This document shows, in pieces, positions 40,361 through 51,350 of a DNA stretch of 64,000 bases. The notes beneath the pieces are model-generated. The model searched no databases. It was not told where the DNA came from and was given only the letters and a program-made list of their open reading frames with translations. The translations under genes were made by a program, and so were the position numbers. The stretch comes from Hypomyces perniciosus. Lineage: Eukaryota; Ascomycota; Sordariomycetes; Hypocreales; Hypocreaceae. The stretch covers positions 1,674,001-1,738,000 of the forward strand of contig SPDT01000004.1 in the NCBI GenBank assembly GCA_008477525.1. Direction: 5' to 3'. How positions within the stretch are numbered: the stretch's first letter is position 1; every line of letters starts with the position of its first letter.

Positions 40361-40665
40361 TTCGTGTACTTCGTATACTTTATGAACACTAACTAAAAGG
40401 ACATCGCCTTTTAGTTAGCCACAATCTCCGAGCCACCACAATGATACCCTGGCCACTCATATAAAATTGGTGGTCAGCCAAGTACATTTACGATTTTTCA
40501 AAAATCTTCAATTTTAATTTTTGACTTACGGAGTACACACTAGCAATTTCCTACAGGGAGCCCCATATAAATTTGTTCCTGGCTGGGGTATTGCGGTGGT
40601 TCGGAGATTTTGTGGCCAACTAAAAAGCGAAGTCCTTTTAGTTGTTATTCACGAAGTACGAGTAT
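40361..40665. repeat. Foldback structure 1: inverted arms of about 90 bp, each with its own hairpin
   Basis: The left arm (about 40,361-40,455) and the right arm (about 40,578-40,665) are imperfect reverse complements. Both contain an AACTAAAAGG...CCTTTTAGTT stem, GTGGCTAACT/GGCCAACT and GGAGATT...GTGG text, and a GTACTTCG/CGAAGTAC outer part. The spacer is about 120 bp. No coding capacity. It looks like a MITE or foldback element; target duplications were not found. Confidence 0.65.
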
Positions 40666-40667
40666 GC

Positions 40668-41245
40668 ACCCACCTTTTCGCAGGTTCGGTTTCCTCCCAG
40701 CTCATAAGCTGATGCTCCCTGGCCACCGAGCCACCCTGGCCACCCAGCCATTACACCAAAATGAGATCACATGACCTATCTTTTCTCGATGAATGTCTAT
40801 GAGCATTACGTTGATATTCTATATAAAAACTATACTTTATAACATCAATTAAATTTATAAAATATAACAAAAGCCTATATTATAAAGATAATTAATATAG
40901 CTATATAACACTTTATCTTTGAATTACAATATCTTAAAATTGATAGATTAGCAGCTAATATAAGACAAATCACTGGCAAAATAGTTTCATTAATAGCTAC
41001 ACAATACATTAAATTCACGAATAATGATTATAGATTTAGCGTTAAAATTGGTATTAAAGTAATCAATAATCAATTGCCTATTCTATTTTATAATTATTTA
41101 CAAATTTGAGGTTATATTAATTGAGAAAATAAGGTATAAACATCGAAGATTTGGACAAATGGCTGGGTGGCCAGGGAGCAGCACCAGCTTACGAGTATGA
41201 GCTGGGAGGAAACCGAACCCGAGAAAAAGTGGGGCGTGGCATGGT
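40668..41245. repeat. Foldback structure 2: inverted arms of about 80 bp around an AT-rich core
   Basis: The left arm (40,668-40,750) contains GGTTCGGTTTCCTCCCAGCT, CTCCCTGGCCAC and CACCCAGCCATT. The right arm (41,157-41,245) carries their reverse complements, AATGGCTGGGTGG, CCAGGGAGCA and GAGCTGGGAGGAAACCGAAC. The core (about 40,756-41,150) is AT-rich and non-coding. It is probably a non-autonomous DNA transposon relic adjoining structure 1. Confidence 0.65.
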
Positions 41246-41983
41246 TAGCTAAAACACCTATGCATATAATACATACAGTGAGGGCTACTCGGGTCCAACG
41301 GTTGCAAGCCCGTCGGCCTTTTGGCTTAGTCTGCTTCGTAAAATAACCCGCACTTTCGTTCGGGGCTTAGGCAGCTAGCGAAGCCTTTATAAAACAGCTA
41401 CGTAATACTCATAATGCGAAATGGTTAAAGATGCCGTATTAGACGGAAATTAAGCTGGGTGTTAGCTGGTTTACTTCTCTCGTATTCTTAATCTGTATTC
41501 TGTTTGTATGGAAGGAATACTGTCAACATCTCATCTCCCCTCTCAAGTGCCGTTAAAGACCCCTTAGGGCCCACTTGTATTCTTTTAGTAATTCCACAAG
41601 AATATCTCGATGACGCTGTTGAAAAATGCAACTTGACTAGACTCTAGCTCTGAAACATGAAAAGCAAAGAAAACTACCTCTGTATCACGCACTAAAATTT
41701 CCTTTATACGCGGATGAAGCTTTACCAAGTTCAGGCCTACTGCGCCCGCCCTCTTATTAAGTAGGCCGACTTATCTACCTACTCGAGTCAGTGCTTTGCC
41801 ACTAGATCCGTACGAGGGTCGGACTTAAACACCTGTGGCTTAAGCTACTGACTAGCAATTGATAATACACCATACTCGTAGGCAAAGAGACCTTTATTTA
41901 AATTGTGATGCCTGTTCCCAATGTGACCAGAGTCTGGCTAAACTTCTTGTCATTCCTTTATCTTGGCCCATACATTGGTTACA
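41246..41983. other. Intergenic region upstream of the membrane protein gene
   Basis: No gene, RNA or repeat was recognised. It must include the promoter of the gene starting at 41,984, but no specific element stands out. Confidence 0.5.
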
Positions 41984-43564
41984 ATGATTACACTTCTCTC
42001 TCCCGATTTTGTTCTCCAAGAGGTTACCCAAGATGACCTTGTTCTTGCTTCGTTGACATGGGGCTTCACAATTGGCTTCGGATGGCTCACCACTTGGACA
42101 GCCATAAAGCAAACAAAAATTATTTACGAGAAACGCGGCCTTCAAGTATTTCGCAATGCCTATGTTTGGATGATTTGGCTCGAGATTCTTGTATGCCTGA
42201 TCTTCAGCATTATCTGTTGGTTGTACTTGAGAGGCATAATTCCTCCGAGGTAAGCGTTGATTCCCTGTGTGTTGGCTGATTCCTCCTCGCACACGGCGAT
42301 ATGGCTATCGATACCTGCTGGTGATAGCAGTTGAGTGTGCGAGGAGGGAACTCTTGGTGATGTAACGTTTGAAGGAGGTACTAAATATTGAATCTTCTAG
42401 TTTCGCATTCTACTTTTGCATTCGTAAGTAATCCATAAACACTCTCAGTCGCCAAAAATAAGATAATAACCTCCATAGTTACCACATGGGCACTTCAAGT
42501 GAGTATGCTCTACTTACCCTTCCGAAGTTTATCAATGATTCCAACCATTTTAGGTTCAATTTCTTCTCCAAATTATCATCAATCGTTGCTCTATCCTTCT
42601 CGCAGATCCGAAAAAGGCATACCATCTTAAGATTGGTGTTGCTATCTTAATCACAGCCGTTAATATCTCGGTCTACAATATTTGGATCCCCGCTCGTCTC
42701 CAGATCTCAGATAGATATATCTGGATCAACGAGTGGTGGGACCGTTGCGAGAAGGTGATCTACCTTCTTGTCGATGCCGCACTCAATTTCTATTTCATCC
42801 GCGTTGTTCAACGGAACCTGGTGTCAAACGGTCTGTCCAAGTATAAAGGTTTAGTCAGGTTCAATATGTGCATCGTCGGATTCTCTCTCAGCATGGATGT
42901 CCTGATTATCTCTATGATGAGCTTAAAGAACACATTTGTGTAAGTCAACTCCATTCCATTACCCTACATCGTTTGAACCGATAAACCTCCAGAGCGAGAA
43001 AAAACGGAATATATAATTGGGGACACTTTTGACAATGAATTCAGTTATATGCAGTTTCATCCCCTCGCTTATATAGTTAAGCTCAAGATCGAGATGTCAA
43101 TGGCAGACTTGATTAGGAAAATTGCCACACAACAACAACAAGGCAACGCCGTCTCCCATGGCACTTCTAGCAACCATAGGTCAGCACGACAGGCAACTAT
43201 TCCAGGTAAAAGCCCCACGTCTAGGTATAGCAGGACAAGAGTCTCAGATGGAATTCATACTAATCGCGGAGTTGATGCAGTATCTATCGAGTTGCATGAA
43301 GGACCAAATGGGTCAGATGCCTTCCCTATACGGTCAAAGACTGATAGGGACACGGAGTTTCTTAGCAAATCTTCATCTTCAAGCTTGCAAATGGGCGTAG
43401 CTATTTATGCCACGGAAGACAATCGCACCGACGTCGACGCTGCGACAGTCAATCATGGGGACAGCACATATAGTGTTGCAGATAGCTTCTACGAGCACGG
43501 ATCGACAAAGAAGGACGATGACGAAAGACAGCTGAGGTACAAGCAGATGGAGGATAATATGTAA
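41984..43564 (+). CDS. Fungal integral membrane protein, six or seven spans, function unknown
   Basis: Five exons join to a 404-residue protein: 41,984-42,249, 42,401-42,423, 42,479-42,498, 42,554-42,939 and 43,045-43,564. All four introns are GT-AG, and two exons are tiny (23 and 20 nt), which explains why no long frame is seen. Hydrophobic segments follow each other: about residues 20-40 and 62-85 in exon 1, one across the microexons (FAFYFCILTTWALQVQFLLQ), then KIGVAILITAVNISVYNIWI, VIYLLVDAALNFYFI and FNMCIVGFSLSMDVLIISMM, with FHPLAYIVKLKIEMSM after them. The polar C-terminal tail of about 150 residues is Ser/Asp-rich. This arrangement recurs in many filamentous ascomycetes; I know no assigned function. 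An alternative upstream non-ATG start was rejected. Confidence 0.82.
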
Positions 43565-45287
43565 ATGATGACGTGGACAAGCACTGGTCGTTTTCTAGAC
43601 CCCGCGAGCCGATATGGTCGTAATCGTGCTACAGCCAAGTTAATAATGCTTATTACTGGCTCGAACCCTCACTTACCATGCCCAAGATCTATAGTGTGGC
43701 CAGTTTTTATAATATCTAATACCTTTTAAATTGAGTGGTAATTCGCTTCTTGAGTCCATCCCTACATTTCTCCCAGCCATTACTAGGGAGCCTATTGCTG
43801 AGTTTGACAATAAAATGACTGTCCTGTTCCTCTCCTTAGATTTCAAACATGCAGTTCTTGCTCCTTATTTACGCCATACGACTAACGAGGACACCAGGAG
43901 ATGGAAGTAAGGGTAGTATTACACCCTAACACGTTTGCATATGTAAGGTATATGGTGTCTCCTTAAGCTGTATATGACCTGTCTGACGGGGAGTCGCGAA
44001 TCACTCGATCTAAAAGCTTACAGCGCATACTCCGGAGATTACCAGGCAATTGACTGGTTGGCATTTGCCGTAGCCTCGTACTAGGGGGGTGAACCTGATG
44101 GCTTAGCCAGGATGTGGTCACCACGCATATAAAAACGGTACCAGTATTATTAGCTCTACTTTAATTGTGGGTAGAGGACCAAACGGTGACAAGCGTCTTA
44201 GCGGTTCATTGACCCCCAAAGACGGAATCATGTGACTGTCAATTTGGAGTCTGGGGATGCAAAAAAATGGAAGACATCAAACTCAAGAAAAGAGCTTGAC
44301 GGGACCTCGAATTTTCCACTACCTATGGTCGTATGTGCCTGGTGATAGGTTCGGGAAGATTATGTTGGTCCCTACAGTGCGACCAAGTCCAACACTCTCC
44401 GAGGTGTCAAGAGTAGAAATGTGGAACTGATAGGAATATTCTTAAACATTATTGTGATTGACAAGGTTCGAATACAATTACTCGGTGGGTGACCCGTTTC
44501 TAGAAGTATGACTGTAGAATCAACAACCTTCTTCCCAAGCCCCAAGCGTCTATTATTTGCTCGGCATTGATCGATATACCTGTTGAACTCGGCCATAACT
44601 TTAATACAGTCTTCCTCTTGAACTAATATAGAGTTCAGGGTTATGCAGAACCAACCTTACACTTACACTTACATATAAAATTCTATATAGTCTGATCTCA
44701 TTAAAAGACGGGATAAGAGGCCTATCCAATTCCTGGATATCGATGATTTCAAAAGACTTAATAAATATTATAGAGACGGTGACACAAATGATCTCATCGT
44801 TTGACCATTCACATTGGCAGAGTAGGCAAGAAAACGGCAAGATGCCAATTTCCCTTGATGAAGCCTGGTACAGGAAAATATTGCAAATAATTGCATTAGT
44901 AAGGGTCAGAGACACAGGCACAAGGAGGAGGGTGAAGGAGGCTGGGAAGGATCTGAGCCTCAACGTAACTGGGGTCTAGCAGTTAGGGAGCAGATAGGTG
45001 ACTGTATTGATCTCTGATCTTCCTTCTATCTTAGGGGAAAGTGTCCTTCTTTATATATCCATCTCTAGTCACATGATCGGGACTAGGGGCCGGGGCCCAT
45101 AGTGGTGTCATTGCTCCTTTGCCTCTTTTGGGCACCTGACAGTTAGGTAGTGCTAGAAGTCAAGTCCTTATTCAACAATATCCATCTCAAAAGCAGCCTA
45201 TATCATATGCCTCCCATCAAACAACACGCAATTATCCAGAAATAAATCCAACCGAGAACAAAATTATTACATCCACCGACTCTCCCC
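43565..45287. other. Intergenic region, no supported gene
   Basis: Short frames exist on both strands (for example 44,372-44,596 and 44,601-44,963 on the minus strand), but they overlap each other, lack recognisable domains and have no obvious splice partners. The right part should hold the 3' end of the neighbouring methyltransferase transcript. Confidence 0.45.
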
Positions 45288-46568
45288 TCAAGCCACCGGC
45301 TTCTTTCCAACCATCAGATACATCGGTGTAAAAAGCCTATCCTTTCCGCCCTTAACCAGCGCATCCGCCGCTTGGCCTAACCTCTCTGCAGTCGCCTTCG
45401 TGCCTGAAGGTGCGATATAGAGTAGCTCCAGCAAGCCTATGAATGCATGCGAAACCTCCCTGCCAAATTTATTCATCCTCAAGACTGTCAACGTATCCCA
45501 AACCGTCTGAGCATACCGCAAGTCAGTGCCCAACGGCCAGTACCACGGTGAGGGACAATCGTCATCAGCGGCGAGATCTTGGTTGGTTTGGAGCTCGAAA
45601 CCCGCGGCTTCGAAGGCGGAGACGCCTTCCGATATTTTAAACAGTTGTGCAATGCCATCACCTTGTTCGATGTCAAGACGGAGCTGACGGTGGGTCATAT
45701 TATTGTTGTCGTATTCGTCCGTCATGAGCCATTCGTAGACACCAAAGACACCACTAGGCTTCAGCACACGGAATATCTCACTATATACGTCTTTGAGCGA
45801 GGGTGCGTGGCAGGTTGCTTCGATCGCATAAACGGCGTCGAATGAGTTATCAGGAAATGGCATGTTCTGTTAGAGTGTATTTAATCAGCCGATGATCACA
45901 CCGCAGTCGGAATCAAAGGAGCAAGTAGTGATACTTACCATGAAGTCGCCTTGGACAAACTCAAGTCTATGTGACAGCCTTTCCTTCGCGGCGTAATTAC
46001 TGGCCCGCTTGACTTGATATTCGTTGAGGTTCAGTCCAGTGACGTGACAGCCCGTGAACTTGACAATCTCGCGCGCTGGGCCCCCAACACCACAGCCAAC
46101 ATCAAGGACCTTCATGCCACTCTTGATGCCTATGCTACTCGCCAGAAAGTGCTCATGGCGAGCCATGGCTCGATAGAAGTTCTCGCCATAGGCGAAACGG
46201 CAGAAGTGAAACGATTCACCCCAAGCATACTCGTAAATATCGGTCGCCAAGTTGTAATACCTATGAACAAAGGAAAACTTAGCGACCTCGGAGTTGATAG
46301 AAAAAGGATTAAAAGGGTGTTGTCAAACATACTGTCTGGTCAGGCTGGAGTAGTTATCCGCCCGAGATTGTCGATCAGCGTCCGTCTCCTCTTCAACCTT
46401 TTTGTCGAAATGCCCGAAGTATTCGTCCATAGCAGCCTTGTGCGCCGCCTTGTCCTTGCTCACCATGGCTCGGAGGCCGCCCTGGGATTTTGACGAGTTG
46501 CCATGGAGGATACTGTCAAAAGCATTGTTTCTTGCCTGATCGGCTGGGAGAAGTGCTTGGCTGCTCAT
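45288..46568 (-). CDS. erg6: Sterol 24-C-methyltransferase (ERG6/SMT family)
   Basis: Three exons on the minus strand, 46,568-46,333, 46,260-45,939 and 45,866-45,288, give 378 residues, the normal family length. The enzyme uses S-adenosylmethionine to methylate C-24 of the sterol side chain (zymosterol to fecosterol, or lanosterol in many moulds) on the way to ergosterol. Visible marks are the aromatic sterol-binding stretch [11 protein letters not shown] (88-98), SAM motif [10 protein letters not shown] (131-139), GDFM at the second splice site, IEATCHAP (201-208), YEWLMTD (230-236) and a sterol methyltransferase C-terminal domain ending [16 protein letters not shown]. Both introns are 72 nt. 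The start at [11 protein letters not shown] was chosen because an upstream in-frame ATG would add a Ser/Pro-rich stretch unlike the family. Some moulds have more than one paralogue, so whether this is the main one cannot be decided here. Confidence 0.95.
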
Positions 46569-49298
46569 CGTGGCGTTTCGAGAAGTATAGGGAGGAGAGA
46601 ATGAGAGAGAAGTGGTGTGAGGGCTAAGGATTTTTGGGGATGATAAACTGATCGGTTCTGAGCACACAAGAATTATCCAGAGGAAGAAGTCTTGATTTAA
46701 TATAGAACGACATTTCTAGACATAATCACTTGCATCGTACTCGTAGATATCAGGCGTGTACGAGTGTTCAAGCGAAAACTTGGCAGTTCCGAATACGAAT
46801 GCGCTAATACGCGTACTTATCCTGCCACACTCAGCTCGCCAACATCAAACTCCAATTTCCCGCTCTAATACGGGGTCGATCTAGATAGTACCTACTATTG
46901 TGGGATCGAATACGTGTATCCTTATGACATCAAGGGTAATGTGGTTTCAAGCTGGACCAGTCACCGCCATGATTGGACCATTGACGAATCCCACATATAT
47001 TCCGTGCGATCCTTCAGTAATCACCAAGCCCCGAAAGCCCACTGTTGTTACGAAGTAGTGGTATGAGCCAATACTCCTTTATTCGTATTCTTGATCGGAC
47101 GTGAGAAAATCAGCCGCACTCTTGGAATGTCTCCCAGCCTTATCTCCTACGCATAGCCGAGCAGTAGCCAGACACTGGTACCTATCTAGAATGTATTTTG
47201 CAATTGAAAGATACTTTTACGCTATATGATATCGTATTATATATTGGTCCTATTGTTTTCTGGCCAAGGAATTGGCTCGAAGCAAATGGCCATGCTCAAC
47301 CAGAATAACAAAGCCCAGAGTCTCACGTCGCAATTACAGGACTTCATCTCGTTGTCGAGCTCGTCATTGTTTTCGGCAACAATAATTATTCAACCGCCTA
47401 GTGTTCCTATAGCTATAATAATTCACATCACACCTTCTAATATTGGCAGGGAAGAACCAATAGGGAAAACCCCACCCGCTGTAGGCTCCTCATAGGCCCA
47501 CAAGAATCCGCTGCCTATTCTCTTCTCCTGCTTTTGTGGCTCTCACATGCGAAGCGGTGTAAAAAGGAGTCCTGTAAAGATTCTTCACGTTCCAACTCCT
47601 CATTTTAGAAGGTGTTCTCCTGGTCAAGCGTAAGGCAACCTTGCGTGGCATCACCGCCTAAATCCCAAGTCCTGGTCGAATCTCCCTTAACCTTCATGCC
47701 CAGGCAACCTGATTGAGCAGAAGTTCAGGATAAACATGGGGTGGGTGGGGAGCTTAAAATCATCGAATCCTTTCTTGCAAAATTTCACAGAACTTGGGGT
47801 TGGTTGCATATTCTGAAGTCAACATCATGAGTCAGAGCTGATGGTTTGGAAGAAAAGTTATGTTATCAATACTATTTCATATCAAAAAGATGGGTTGTAT
47901 TCATCACCATTCCCCATAATTCTTTGTGTTTTGTCACGTCCATTTACTCATCGACAGATTTGTTTTCTTCTTCACGCTGGCTTTGTCCCATTGTGCAGAG
48001 GAATGCAATGGACCGCATAACCTTGGCTCGGATGCTCCAGAAATGCAATTCTCAGCCACAGTCACTTACCTAGATGTATGGCCACTTCGTTTACTCTTGC
48101 CAGGGAGATTAGGAGGTGAGTGGGTTCTCCAAAAGACCTTGCACCCTCGACACAGTATCCCATAGGCTAGCTATCCCCGGCTTCAGTCAGCCAAGGAAAC
48201 TACATGACTTCCATGCTACAAACGGTGTAGATCCTCTTACCGATAAGCAGAGATTCCAGCTCCTCACAAGTTCTGGCCTTGGAGGGACTCTAAGATGCCT
48301 TGTGGCGACGGTGGAAAAATACGTCATTCGTTTCCTTTTGCTCTCATTGCAGTATTCATCCAGGGGTAGCACGGTATACATAGAATGGAGTACCGCTTTA
48401 CCACTTGCTTTGGGCTGACGAGTTGGCATGCGATCGTATCTGTGGTGTGAAGCATTGGAACTTCATCCTTACCCCTCGAGCTACTTGCCCGTCAGGACGA
48501 ACTAGGCGAGCTCAATTTACGGAAATATGAATTGTAAGACATGGACAGGTGGAAAATCCTTTCGCGTGTTGATAGCAATAGGAACTAATCCAGAGCATGA
48601 AGCGCACTTGTTGGGTCGTGGCGTTCGCCTCATCACAGCGTATGAGTAATATCCCAGAAGCCTTGTATTTCCCTAGGAAATTAAGAATTCTGGCATGTTT
48701 CATTATCTTGATGTATGCTGCCAGATTTCTACAACATCATGTCCTTTGAGGGTCGCTTGAGAAAGCCGTGATAGAGACTAGAAATCGGCAAGGCTCAGCA
48801 TCTTTAGCAGTAGCTCCTGGGGGGACACTTCAGTTCGGCCTAGAGATGAACTAGTAGATCGATAACTGATCGTTAATGGTTGTGCTATGGGGGCTGCGGC
48901 GGGTATTTGTTCTTGAAGCACGGCTCTCTACTGAATCCTTCGAAGAGCTCCTCGGCGGAGCAGATTGAGGGTGACCGGGCATATGTGCTCACCGCAAACG
49001 AACTGGACGGTAACATATTTTGTAATTCACAGTAAAAATGTAGACGTACGTTAGGTTAAGATATGTATGGGTAGCTATGTAAAACTATGTAACTTTGCAG
49101 ACAAAATACTTGGCCACAAACCAGTCAACATGTACAAGAACCAAAATGTACAAGAAGAATAAAAATGAATCGCTTTTCGGGGTAAGAAAGGCCTAAAATT
49201 ATATTTACCCCCGGGCCACGCTGTGCTCTCGGAAGAAATACCGTCAAAGAAGACGACGGCCATGTTCAGAAGAGGGAGGATGAGTCGCCTCATCATCC
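46569..49298. other. Intergenic region, no supported gene
   Basis: 2.7 kb between two minus-strand genes. Frames of 60-100 codons (47,226-47,495, 47,846-48,073, 48,116-48,418) overlap in competing frames without known domains or a shared splice structure. It should include the methyltransferase promoter on the left and the F-box gene 3' end on the right. Confidence 0.45.
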
Positions 49299-50498
49299 TT
49301 ATTCTTCCTTTTCGACTTCTTCTTCCTCCTCCTCCTCTACTTCTCCCTCTTCTTCTCCCTCTTCCTCTTCTCCCTCCTCCTCCTCCAGATCCGGCTCTTC
49401 CCAACCAGTCAACAGTCGATGCACCCCGTAGCAATGCTTAATATGTTCTCGCAATGCATCAACCGGCCGCAATCGAGATTCAAGTGCACAAAGCCGTCGA
49501 ACTTTGTCAACACCGTCTGGAACAAGCTCGGATAGCACCTCCTCAGGCAACGAGCCCTCGAACAGATTGATGCTAGACACAGCATCGCATCCTTTACAAA
49601 GCTTGCCATAGTCTGTACCGGCATGCGTCACTAGTGGGAAACGTATGGACGCCATGCCGCTGAAGTCGTCCTGTTCGTAGTGGACCTTGCCAGGCTGCAG
49701 CGAAAAATCGCACTTGGGCGACTCCAGTGGTGCATTCTGGAAGTTCTCAAACATCCGGAACGGCCAGGTGAGGGTGCTGGATGGCTTTCTCTTGCGATAG
49801 CCAACAGGTGGCACTGCGACTTCGGCCACTTTTTTCATCGACCCGTGGGCCTCGAGGGCGAGCTGCTTCACCTGCTTGACGTTGACCAGGCCGTACGCCT
49901 TGTGGTGGGGATCCTCCCCCCATATGAAGTCATGATGCTCAGGCATGGATCGCAGGATCGGGATTTTGTCGAGGTGGGCATCCGTCAACCCAAACCATAG
50001 TTTAGCCATCCGTGGCGTTGTCATGCGGAAGGCGTAGTTCCTATCCAGGCACTGGAGGCAAACTCTCTCACAGGTCGGCATAAAGAGGAAGTCACCGAAC
50101 TCAAGGCCGCAGGAGGCGCACTCGCGTGATCGGAGGGTTCGTCTCACAAGGGCAGAAGAGTGGTGTTTCAGCGTATCCGTCTGACTCATTGCGGCCAAGG
50201 CATGAGGTGCGTGCTCCATCATGTCTTTGTAAGCCGGGAGGGCTTCCACGACTTCGTTTCCCCAGTGGGAGACCTGCTTGACGCGAGCCAGGGACTGAAA
50301 GTCGAGATGTCCAAGGACGTTGTGGACCAGTTCAAGGGGCAGAATATCGAGCCGACCGAGAGAAGAGCGAACATTCTTGTGGGGAAGAGTAGATGGGCAA
50401 GCTGGGGTAATTACCCATTCCTTTGTTGAACGGGACTGAGAAAAGTCTTCCATGAACTCCTCTGGGGAGTAGGTTGAGGTTTGTTGGGCGAACTCCAT
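49299..50498 (-). CDS. F-box protein with Cys-rich module and acidic tail
   Basis: A single-exon frame of 399 residues. Residues about 49-90 form an F-box (LDILPLELVHNVLGHLDFQSLARVKQVS; the Pro-Leu-Glu start and Leu spacing are typical), the module that binds Skp1 in SCF ubiquitin ligases and selects substrates. It is followed by a Cys cluster (CASCGLEFGDFLFMPTCERVCLQCL, about 127-151) that could bind zinc. This F-box plus CxxC pattern is common in large fungal families of unknown targets. The last 30 residues are almost all Glu, which is why the region reads as simple CT-rich DNA on the + strand. The start ATG is 43 bp from a 23-bp tandem repeat. The substrate is unknown. Confidence 0.85.
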   Translation of the reverse strand: MEFAQQTSTYSPEEFMEDFSQSRSTKEWVITPACPSTLPHKNVRSSLGRLDILPLELVHNVLGHLDFQSLARVKQVSHWGNEVVEALPAYKDMMEHAPHALAAMSQTDTLKHHSSALVRRTLRSRECASCGLEFGDFLFMPTCERVCLQCLDRNYAFRMTTPRMAKLWFGLTDAHLDKIPILRSMPEHHDFIWGEDPHHKAYGLVNVKQVKQLALEAHGSMKKVAEVAVPPVGYRKRKPSSTLTWPFRMFENFQNAPLESPKCDFSLQPGKVHYEQDDFSGMASIRFPLVTHAGTDYGKLCKGCDAVSSINLFEGSLPEEVLSELVPDGVDKVRRLCALESRLRPVDALREHIKHCYGVHRLLTGWEEPDLEEEEGEEEEGEEEGEVEEEEEEEVEKEE

Positions 50499-50540
50499 GG
50501 TTGCAAGAATGTTCTGATCTTTCAGGATGGAATATAAAAC

Positions 50541-50770
50541 GAAGTGTGGATGTGATGTCGAATGAAGTCTAGATGGGATGCCAAATGAAGTTTGGATAGG
50601 ATGTCAAATGAAGTACGGATGTGATGTCAAGTGATGTATGGATGGTATATCAAATGAAGTATGAATGTGATGTGAATTAAAGTATGGATGTAATGTGAAG
50701 TGAAGTCTGTATGTGATATCAAACGAAAGTGAGGATGGAATGGATGTCAACTGAAAGTGAGTGAGGATGT
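50541..50770. repeat. 23-bp minisatellite upstream of the F-box gene
   Basis: Eight uninterrupted 23-bp units start at 50,541, 50,564, 50,587, 50,610, 50,633, 50,656, 50,679 and 50,702, with consensus close to GAAGTATGGATGTGATGTCA plus AAT. Two longer degenerate units follow to about 50,770. It lies in the 5' leader or core promoter of the minus-strand F-box gene. Read in gene sense the units contain no ATG. Confidence 0.93.
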
Positions 50771-51350
50771 CAGGGGGGGATCAAGGAAATATATAGCTAC
50801 AGAAATGAACATGCTCAAGGTTAAACATTACTATTAAGTTCTCTTTTTCTTTCTTTGAAGTTTAACTTAATGCTTAATCTTGGTCTGTCTCTGGAGTTCT
50901 GCAGTGAAGTCGAACAAAATGTGGCATAGGGCTACACTCTGTGATGCGACGCCCCTGAATTGAGTTGAGCGATGCATGTCCAACTCAACACAAAAGATTA
51001 GTTCCACATCACATCAAACTCACTTTTTCGCAAAGAGTAAGAGTTAACAGTCACAGTTTCAGCAAGTTGAGTGGTTCATGTAGGTAGGATTTTAAAAAGT
51101 CATGATCCAAAGTAATCAATTCATATCTTCGCAGCTAGCCTATGTCATCACATACACCAAATTCCCCTGTCCCCAACTCTCGAATCCAAAGCATCACAAC
51201 GAAAAGGACATGGATATCGTCTAAAATACAATAACGCAGATGTCTAATCCAACGTGTTACCTAGGCCTTCGCCGAAAATAGCATGTGAAGAAGAAGAAGC
51301 GCAAAGAAGAGCGCGACCGAACCTGTCGGGTGGGAAAATAGCGTTTACCC
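50771..51350. other. Intergenic: F-box promoter and KCH gene 3' end
   Basis: No gene or RNA recognised. The left part is upstream of the F-box gene and the right part is downstream of the KCH-type gene, both transcribed to the left. A short CT-rich tract occurs near 50,838-50,860. Confidence 0.45.

Noticed and set aside
41894..42292. 132-codon minus-strand frame
   Set aside because: It is antisense to exon 1 and intron 1 of the membrane protein gene, which has a coherent spliced product on the other strand.
44372..44963. Two neighbouring minus-strand frames of 74 and 120 codons
   Set aside because: No recognisable domain, no start/splice arrangement that joins them, and competing plus-strand frames of similar length.
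47226..48429. Several overlapping frames between the methyltransferase and F-box genes
   Set aside because: They lie in competing frames and strands, have no domain or consistent splice signals, and base usage is not codon-like.
49075..49441. Frames rich in Gly/Arg or Pro/Leu around 49.2-49.4 kb
   Set aside because: They are shadows of the Glu-rich C-terminal tail of the F-box protein read in other frames.
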